A stretch of DNA of 38,118 bases. Source: Deltaproteobacteria bacterium PRO3. Lineage in GTDB: Bacteria > UBA10199 > DSSB01. This document shows, piece by piece, positions 17,501 through 26,500 of the stretch. The stretch lies in NCBI GenBank assembly GCA_030263375.1, contig SZOV01000021.1:1-38118 (forward strand). Direction: 5' to 3'. Made by a program: the position numbers and the translations under genes. Numbering within the stretch: position 1 is the stretch's first letter; each line of letters begins with the position of its first letter. The notes beneath the pieces are model-generated. The model had not been told where the DNA came from and made no database searches. It saw only the letters and a list, made by a program, of their open reading frames with translations.

Positions 17501-20500
17501 GAGGAGGTTTTCCGAAATTGGCGTGAGTACCCATACTATGTTTTCCGGTTATGGTCCGAGTTCGGTATGGCGGACGAGCGGTTCCAAAGCGTCCTTATCG
17601 AAGCCCTCAAGGAGGACGAGACGGCAAGCGCCGCGGAAAGATTCTTGGATCAAGTTTTCCCGGGCTGGGATCGGGAGGTCCAGCAGGAGTTCCGCAAATA
17701 TAATAAGATCCTCGCCCAAGAGCTCTCCCGCAAACAGTCCGAAGTCGTCGAAGGGCAGGGCGTCGCGTTGGCCGAAGTCGAGCGTGGCCTCCCGAAGTGG
17801 CAGGCGAAGGGGCGCGAGGCGGAGGGGCTTGCGGCGTATATACCTGGCGAAGCCGAGTTGTTTATCGGAGGATCCACCGCCCAGGCCCTGCAAGGCATGG
17901 TCGGGGGAATCCTTGCACGGCTTCCGGTCTACCTGATGGGCGAGACGGGGACGGGGAAGAACGCGATGCTGCGGTACTTGGCGCATCAAACCGGCACGCC
18001 GCTTTTGCGGATCAACTTCAACCGCGAGACGGACGCCTCCCAGCTCTACGGCCATTTCGAGATCGAGCGCGACGCCCAAGGCCGACGCCGCGTCGTGCTG
18101 CGTGACGGCAAGATGGTTCAGGCGATGAGGCACGGCGCCTGGGTCATCTGGGACGAGGCGAATCTCGCTTCCGAATCCTTCCTAGTCGCGCAGAACGATC
18201 TCATTCAGCAAATCCAGACAGGACGAGTGACCGTCCGCCAGGGCGGGAAGCTCGTCACCATCGATGTCCATCCGCATTTTAGACTATTCGCCACCGGCAA
18301 CCCCGAGGGCTATGCGGGGCGCAAGGCCACCGAGCGCAGCTTCGGCAACCGCTGGCTGAAGATCTTTGTCCGGCCCATGTCGGTTGAGGAGCAGCAGGCC
18401 TTCTTGGCGACGGAGTACAAAGATTTAAGCCCGGAGAGCGCGGAGTCCCTGCCCGCGCTCTTGCATACCTTGAAGATCATCCTAGGCGGGGAGCGGGTGA
18501 CGCTGCGGACCTTGAAGCGGGTGGCGGTGCGGATTGCGGAGGCGGAAGGGAAGGGAAAAGACCTTTGGGAGGGCCCGGCCACCCTTTGGGTTTCTGCAGG
18601 GGAGGGCAGGCACGGGGGCCTGCCCCTACAGTTGTCGGCATCGGGGATGGAGGCCTATGTCGCGGCCCTCGAGGCGGAGGTCTTGGATGGGTTGAACGGG
18701 GAGGACTACGCCAAGGCCGTCCAGGCCTTGGCGCAGGCGCTGCCTCGCGGAGAGCAGGCCGTCTCGGATTACTTGAATCGACCGGCGAGGGCCGAGGAGT
18801 TTTTTGCGGAGGCGGAGAGGTACCGCGGTGTCGCCGGGGCCCTTCCCGAAGGGCCCCTACGGCGCGACCCCCACTGGGAGGACCTGGTGCCGGTGCCGAC
18901 GACCGTCAAATACGCGCGGAAGGTCCTCGACTCCTTCCGGCGCGGCGACCACGTCCTGATCGAGGGCCCGCCGGCCCTCTCCAAGTCGGCGATCCCGAAG
19001 TGGCTGGGTAAACTCCTCCATCAACCGGTGATCGAGGTGACCGGCTCGCCGGACCACAGCGCCTCGGAAATGATCGGGATGCCTAGTTTGGACGAGGCGG
19101 GTAATCTGATCTTCCAAGAGGGGTATTTTCTCAAAGCGCTCCAAGAAGGCGCCATCCTGATCCTCAACGAGGCGAACCTGATCCCGGCGGAGGTCCTGGA
19201 GCGCCTCAACTCGGTCTTCGACGACGACAAGATGATCGTGGTCAGCGAGAACGGCCGCGAGGCGCCGGTGAAGGCACACCCCAAGTTCCGGCTGGTCCTG
19301 ACGCAGAACCCGGCGGGGATGAACGGCGGCCGCAAGCGCCACTCGCCCGCCCTGGAGAACAAGTTCCGCAAGATATTTATCCGCGACGCGTTCTCGCAGG
19401 AAGAGCTCATTCTCATCTCCCGCAAGAACTTCCCGGCCCTGTCCACGGCTGCCGAGGAGATGGCGCGCTTTCATCAGGAAACGGCACGGACTTTTGCCGG
19501 TGCGGGAATCCACCTCACCCTGCGCGATCTAAGGCATTGGGGCCTGATCGCCACGGCTTTTACCCAAGCCGGAACGCTGCCGCCTCACGAAGCCTTGTTG
19601 CTCGGCGCCGAGCTGGCCTACTTGAGTCGCAGCCCGGATCCCGATCTCCGCGAGAAGCTGCAACCCGAAATATCCCGATTGGCCGCCGATCTCACGGGCA
19701 AAAATTTCTCAAGGAAGGATTTTCAGGCGGATCCTTCGACCGCTCCTTTAAGGGAAAAAATTAAAAAAATACTCGAAGACCCGAAAAGGACCAGCGTGCA
19801 GGAGGTTTATGAAACCTTCGCCCGGGAGAAACTCTGCGGTTTGGACGTGCTGCTCGCCAAAGCCCTTCCTCGGGACGAAAAGGTGATAACGGAGATTTTG
19901 TCGCATTTATCTTGGCCTCACTGGGTAAAAGCCGAGTGGATCGAGCGATTCCAGATCAAATCGGGTTTCGCCTTTTTAGAGCAACTCTTAGCGGGTGACC
20001 CATACCTCGATCCGATTTATCAGGATTCCGCAAGAAGCGCCGCGGCCAGGGCGCTGGGCGGACTGGGCGATGAACGGGCGTTCCCGCTCTTGGCGCGGAC
20101 TCTGGGTGATAAGAAGGATTCCGTAAAAAGCGCCGCGATCGAGGCCCTGGGCACACTGGGTGACGTGCGCGCATTCCCCGATTTGGAAAAGATCTTAAGC
20201 GACTTGACCCGTTATTATCGCCCCTACCGGGTATCGGCGGCCAAGGCTCTGGGCAAGCTGAGGGATAAACGCGCGATCCCTATTTTGAAACGAGCCTTGA
20301 AAGATGACAATTTGGATGTCCGAGCCGCCGCCGCCGAGGCCTTGGGAGAGTTGGGTCACAAACGCTCGTTCCTGCTCCTGGAACGGGCATTGGAGGATAA
20401 GTTTGCTTTCGTAATCATGCGAAGATCCGTTGTCCGCGCCTTCGGCAAACTAGGGGACACCCGCGCGATCTGGAGATTAGAACGCGTCTTAGAAAATAAA

Positions 20501-23500
20501 AAAGAGGATGCGGAAGTAAGAAGTGCCGCCGCCGAGGCCTTGGGAGAGCTGGGGCCCAAACATTCGTTTTCCTTCCTGCACCGAGCCTTGAGAGATTCTA
20601 ACGTTTCCGTGCGAAACTCAGCGGCAAGGGCTTTGGGAAAGTCGGGCGATATTCGGGCCGTCCCTCTTTTGGAAAGCGTCTTGGCAAATGAGGAGGTTGA
20701 GGAGGTAAGAATCTCCGCCGCCATGGCCTTGGTCGAGTTAGGACACCGAAAAACCTTCCGGTTTTGGGAACAGGTTCTCCGAAGCCCTTATTCGTATCCA
20801 AGTAGCCGGCATTCCGCCGTCATGGCCCTTGCCGGGTTGGGCGATTCGCGCGCTCTCCCCCTCTTAAAAGAGGCCTTGGAAGATACGGCTCCGGACGTCC
20901 GATTCTCCGCCGCCGAGGCTTTGGACAAGCTTGCTCCCGGTTGGGACCAATCGTTTCCGGAGGCATTCGCTGCCTTGCAAAAAATGCTCGTAGATGAGCT
21001 CTCCCGCCGCCTCGACGATGCCGATGAAAGGCAGAAAAAAAGGATCAAGTCTTTGCTGAGGTCCCTGCCGAAATGGGAAGCTTCGGAAACGGAGGCGGCC
21101 GATCCTCTCCGGCAAATCATCCGACGGCTCCTCGAAGATCCCGAAGCGACCGATCTTGGAAAAATTTATGCGCATTTTGCGGCCGAGGAGGGGCTGCCCT
21201 TGGACCTCTGGCTGTCCCGGGTGCTTCGCGGTTTGCCCCAAGAGGCATTTCAAGAGATGCTCCCAGGCATGGGGCGACCGGAAGGGGCCGTGATCGAGTT
21301 GCTGTCGCGCTCGAAGAACCCGGCCGCCGGGGATCTTCTCCTGGAGTGGTTGCAGGACGAGGATCTCGCGCAGGACGCCGTCGACGGCCTGGGCCGTTTG
21401 GGCTTGGCGAGCGAGGCCGTCGTGCGTGCGCTCGTCGAGAAGCTCCGCTCCGACGGAAACCCGGTCATCCGCATGTGCGCCGCCGAGGCCCTGGGACGTT
21501 TGGGGTCCACGGAGGAGGCCGTCCTGAAGGCCCTGCGAGCGCGCCTAAACGACGAAGACGTCGACGTTCGAATGGCGGCCGCGCGGGCCTTGGATGAAAT
21601 GGGTTTCGCGGATGAGGCGGTCCGCGACGTCTATTCGGCTATCCTGGAGGATCCGAGACAAGATGAGTGGGATTTGGACCCGATCCCGACCTTGCAGGAA
21701 CTGCAGCTGCGATTGGACGCCGCCGAGGCCTTGGCGAGATGGGGGAACCCCGGCCGAGCGGTCCCCTTCCTTCTGGAAAGGTTTCAGGATCCCCAGGAGG
21801 AGGAAGGGGTGAAAATCTGGGCCGCGGGCGCCTTGCTCCGATGGAGAGGCCGCGACGAGGACTTGGAAAGATTTCTTCTGAACCGAGCGCGCTATGGGTA
21901 TTCGTTCGATTCGGTGCCGGCCGCCCAGGTTCTGGCCGGGTATAACCTGTACCGTGAGGAAGTGAGGGAGGCGCTGCTTTGGCAATGGGAAGGGCACCCC
22001 GGCGAGCAGGGGGAAATCATCGCGAAGGCCCTGGCTCGCCTGGGGCAAGCCGACGAAGCTGTCCGCGAGACGCTGCTAAAGATTCTTGGGCACAAAGATG
22101 AGGGCGAGGCTCCTTATTCCTCGCTGGAAGGAAATTGGGCCGCCGCCGAAGCCCTGGATCGATTGTTTCCGGGTTGGGATCAAGAGATCCTTGTAAAATT
22201 TCAAAAGTATCAAAAGATACTCGCCGAAGAGCTCTCCCAGCGACTCTCCGCGGTCGAGGGTCCCCAAAAAATCAAAATCGAATCCCTGTTGCGGGCCTTG
22301 CCCAAGTGGGAAGCTGTTCCGCCGCCGGCGCCGGATCCTCAACGCCAAGTCCTCCGCCGTCTCCTGCAAGACCCCGAGCTCCACGACCCGGTTCAGCTTC
22401 AGCGGGCGTTGGCCGGTGAGCACCAGGTCGCGCTCTATGTCTGGATGGGCTATTTCATGAAAGACGCGCCCCAGGAAGAGCTGGAGGCCTTTCTCGACAA
22501 ATTACCTTCGGTGACGGATTGGAAACCTTGGCCCGAGGAATGGATCGCCCAATTCGGCCTGCGGCAAGGACTCCCGTACTTGCTTCGCTCCGCGCGGCTC
22601 CAGCGTTGGGACCATCGCGAGCGGCGCTGCGCGGCCATCCAGGCCCTGGGACAGCTCGGCGTGAACAACCCCGAGGTTGAGGCGGTCTTGGCGGGCGGTC
22701 TCAAGATCACCCCGGTGCAATCGGGCGCCGGCCTTATGCAGACCTCTACCGACATCCCGCGCCTGGCGCTTCGGTCCCTGAGGCGTTTGGGTCTCAAATC
22801 GCCGATCCTGCAAGCGGGGATTCAAGGATTGTTCGCTGCCCCGAACTCGGCCCTCCGCCGCGAGGCCGCAGAGGCCTGGGTCGAGCTCGGCCTCCCGGTG
22901 CCGCTCGAGCTTTCCCAAGTCCTGCTGGACCGCGTCGCTTGGTCGATGGGGCGGGTGGAGGAGCGGGTCGACGCCGCCCGCGCCCTGGGTCTGCTCCGGC
23001 ACGCCCCGGCGGCGGAGGCCCTGCGCGCGGCCCTAACGGATTCGGAATACCTGGTCGGCATCGCGGCGGCCGAGGCCCTGGGCCGCATGGGCCTCTCGGT
23101 GGAAGAGGCGCGGCGCCACCTGTTGCAGCGACTGGAAAACGTCTCCCCGGAGGTCCGCGTCGCCGCCGCTCAATCCCTCGCCGCCTTAGTCTGGGGCGGG
23201 GAAGACGTCGAGAGGTCTTTGATCGCCCGGCTCAAGGCGCGCGGCTTCGAGGAACGCCGCGCGATGGCCGTAGCCCTGGGCGCTCCGCAACCGTTGAGCT
23301 TGGCGGCCCGTGCGGCCTTGCTCAAGGTCCTCGACAAGGACCGCCATTTCAAGGTGCGCCTCGCCGCCGCGCGTGCCTTGAGCCGTAGCCCCGAGCGGGT
23401 GCCGGAGGTGGAGTCCTTCCTCGAGGACGCTCTCCACAAGGGCGATCCCGACGACCGTCAGGAGGCCTGGGAGATCCTCGTATCCCTGGCCTGGGATGCC

Positions 23501-26500
23501 CCCAAGATCGAAGGACTCTTGCTCGAGGCAGGCCAGGACATGCCTTGGGATCGCGCCGCGGCCGCGCGGGGCATGGCCGAGCGCGGCATTCGCAGCGAGG
23601 CGGCGAAGAAAGTCCTGTTGGGAGCGCTGCGGGACGAGTGGGACGCCGTCGGTTTCCCGGCCCTACGGGCCTTGAATCAGCTCTTTCCCGAATGGGACCG
23701 AGAATTGAAGGCTGTGGCGCACCGAGCTCGGACGCTGATCCCGGAAGAGCTGGCGCGCAAGCAATCCGATGTCGTGGAAGCGACGGCGGTGGAGTTGGCC
23801 GAAATCGAGCGGGGTCTCCCGCATTGGCGGGCTCAGGGCCCCGGGGCTCAGGGCCTTGCGGCCTATGTGCCCGGCGAGGCAGGGCTGTTTCTCGGCGGTT
23901 CCACCGCCCAGGCCCTGAAAGGCTTGGTCGGAGGGATCCTGGCGCGGCTCCCGGTCTACCTGATGGGCGAGACGGGGACGGGGAAGAATGCGATGCTGCG
24001 GTACCTTGCGCACCTGACCGGCACGCCTCTCCTTCGACTCAACTTCAACCGCGAGACCGACGCCGCTCAGCTCTACGGCCATTTTGAGATCGAGCGCGAT
24101 GCTGAAGGCAAGCGCCGCGTCGTCCTGCGCGACGGCAAGATGATCCAGGCGATGAGGCACGGCGCCTGGGTCGTCTGGGACGAGGCGAATCTCGCGTCAG
24201 AAGCCTTCCTGGTCGCGCAGAACGATCTCATCCAGCAGATTCAGGCAGGCAAAGTGACGGTCCGCCAGGGCGGCAAGTTGGTCGCGATCGAGGTTCACCC
24301 GCACTTCCGTCTCTTCGCCACCGGCAACCCCGAGGGCTACGCGGGGCGCAAGGCCACCGAGCGCAGCTTCGGCAACCGCTGGCTGAAGATCTTTGTCCAG
24401 CCCATGCCGGTGGAGGAGCAGCAGGCCTTCTTGGCGACGGAGTACAAGGAATTAAGCCCGCGAAGCGCGGAGTCCCTGCCCGCGGTCCTGCACGCCTTGA
24501 AGATCGCCATGGGCGGGGAGCGGGTGACCTTGCGGACCTTGAAGCGCGTAGCGCGCCGAATTGTGGAGGTGGAAGGGAGAGGGAAAGACTTTTGGGAGGG
24601 GCCGGCCACCCCTGGGGTTTCTGCAGGGGAAGCCAGGCACGGGGGCCTGCCCCTTCAGTTGTCGGCATTGGGGATGGAGGCTTATGTCGCGGCCCTCGAG
24701 GCGGAGGTCTTGGATGGGTTGAACGGGGAGGACTACGCCAAGGCCGTCCAGGCCTTGGCGCAGGCGTTGCCTCGCGGAGAGCATGTCGTGCCGGATTACT
24801 TGAATCGACCCATAGGGGCCGAGGAGTTTTTCGCGGAGGTGGAGGGGGACCGCGGCGCCGTCGGGGCCGTTTCCGAACGGTCCTTGCAGAGCAACGCCCA
24901 CTGGGAGGACCTGGTGCCGGTGCCGACGACGGTCAAGTACGCCCAGAAGGTCCTCGACTCCTTTCGGCGCGGCGACCACGTCCTGATCGAGGGCCCGCCG
25001 GCCCTCTCCAAGTCGGCGATCCCGAAGTGGCTGGGCAAGCTCTTGAATCAGCCCGTGATCGAGGTGACGGGCTCTCCCGATCACAGCGCCTCGGAGATGA
25101 TCGGGATGCCTAGCTTGGACGAGGCGGGCAATCTTATCTTCCAAGAAGGCTATTTTCTCAAAGCACTCCAGGAAGGCGCCATCCTGATCCTCAACGAGGC
25201 CAACCTGATCCCGGCGGAGGTCCTGGAGCGTCTCAACTCGGTCTTCGACGACGACCGGATGATCGTCGTGAGCGAGAACGGCCGCGAGGCGCCGGTGAAG
25301 GCCCATCCCAAGTTCCGCCTGGTTCTCACGCAGAACCCGGCGGGGATGAACGGTGGGCGCAAGCGCCACTCGCTCGCGCTCGAGAACAAGTTCCGCAAGA
25401 TCTTTATCCGCGACGCCTTTTCGCAAGAGGAGCTCGAGGCCATCGTCGGCGCGGCTCTCGCCCCCGGCCGGGCGCCCACACCGCCGCGGACGCAGGGGGG
25501 AGGCGGAAGTTCGGGGGGACCGGAGGGCCCCCGTAGCCCGCGGCACCGGCCGAGCCCCGCGGCCCATCCGCTGCCGGCCCGCGTCTCGCCGGCGATGGGC
25601 ACGGCGCGCTGGTTCGCCGCCGTCGCACTGCCGGGCGTCGCCCTGGACTCGGTCTTCGAGCGCAAGGGCAAGGCGCGATCGTCCGAAGCGCCGCGGCTTC
25701 CGGCCACGGAACAAAAGCGTTTGGAAGAAAAGGCCGCCGCGGCCACCGAGGAAGTCCAAGCCCGCATCGACGCCTTCATGAGCGAACACGGCCGGACCCT
25801 CGAGAACCTCGGAAGCCTCGCCGCCATGAAACGGATCCGCGTCCTCGTCGATCTTACGGGCGAGGTCGACTTGGCGGCCCTCAACCTGGATACCGGCGAG
25901 ATGTGGGTCAACCCCTTGGCGGCAGGGGAACTGAGCCCCGGCCAAATCGCCGCCATCGCCCTCCACGAGGGCGGTCACGGCGCCGTCAGCCGCGTCGGCG
26001 ACGGCTTTTTCTTCGAAAAGCGTTCGCGCCACCTCCTCGCCAACTGCCTCGAAGACCCGCGCGTCAACGAGTACGCCCTGGCCCGCCTCCCCGGGGCCCG
26101 CGGCGACTTCGCTTCCCTTTACGAGAAATTCTTCCCGCCCACCAAGGCCGATCCCGCGGCGAAACCGTCGCCATTGCCCCCGCTGGGCGAGCTGCCGCAC
26201 GAGCAATTCGCCTTGGGCTTTCTCGAGCTCTGGGCCAACGGTCGCGTGACCGGGCGCATCGACCTCCCGGAGGTGCGAGAGGCCTTGGAATCCCTCGAGC
26301 CGGTGGCCCGCCGCATCTGGGGGACGCACCCCCACTTCTACCATCCTCAGGAGAAGGAGGTCTTAGCCAAGCAAAACGAGGTCTACGCCCTCGTCCGCGA
26401 GAAAATCCTCCCCAGCTATGAGCGATTTTATCAGGTCTCCCTGGGAGTTCTGGAGGAAAGGTTGCGGGAAGGCCACGTGGGCGAAGGCCGCCCCGTCCCG

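Larger units (their letters stand above)
17853..19722 (+). repeat. AAA+ pair 2 coding block
   Basis: Very similar to pair 3 at both protein and DNA level: Walker A motifs are 342 residues apart in both, and both carry the extra palindromic insert in the a-b linker. It retains the full helical lid after the b domain, which pair 3 has lost. Confidence 0.85.

Noticed and set aside
14402-25437. Repeats in this region as a CRISPR array or transposon copies
   Set aside because: The repeated DNA is long, in frame and codes for AAA+ domains; there are no short regular repeats with spacers, terminal inverted repeats or transposase genes in the window.
24452-26344. 630-codon open frame on the minus strand opposite AAA pair 3
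   Set aside because: Antisense shadow of a conserved AAA region; no domain or ribosome-binding site.
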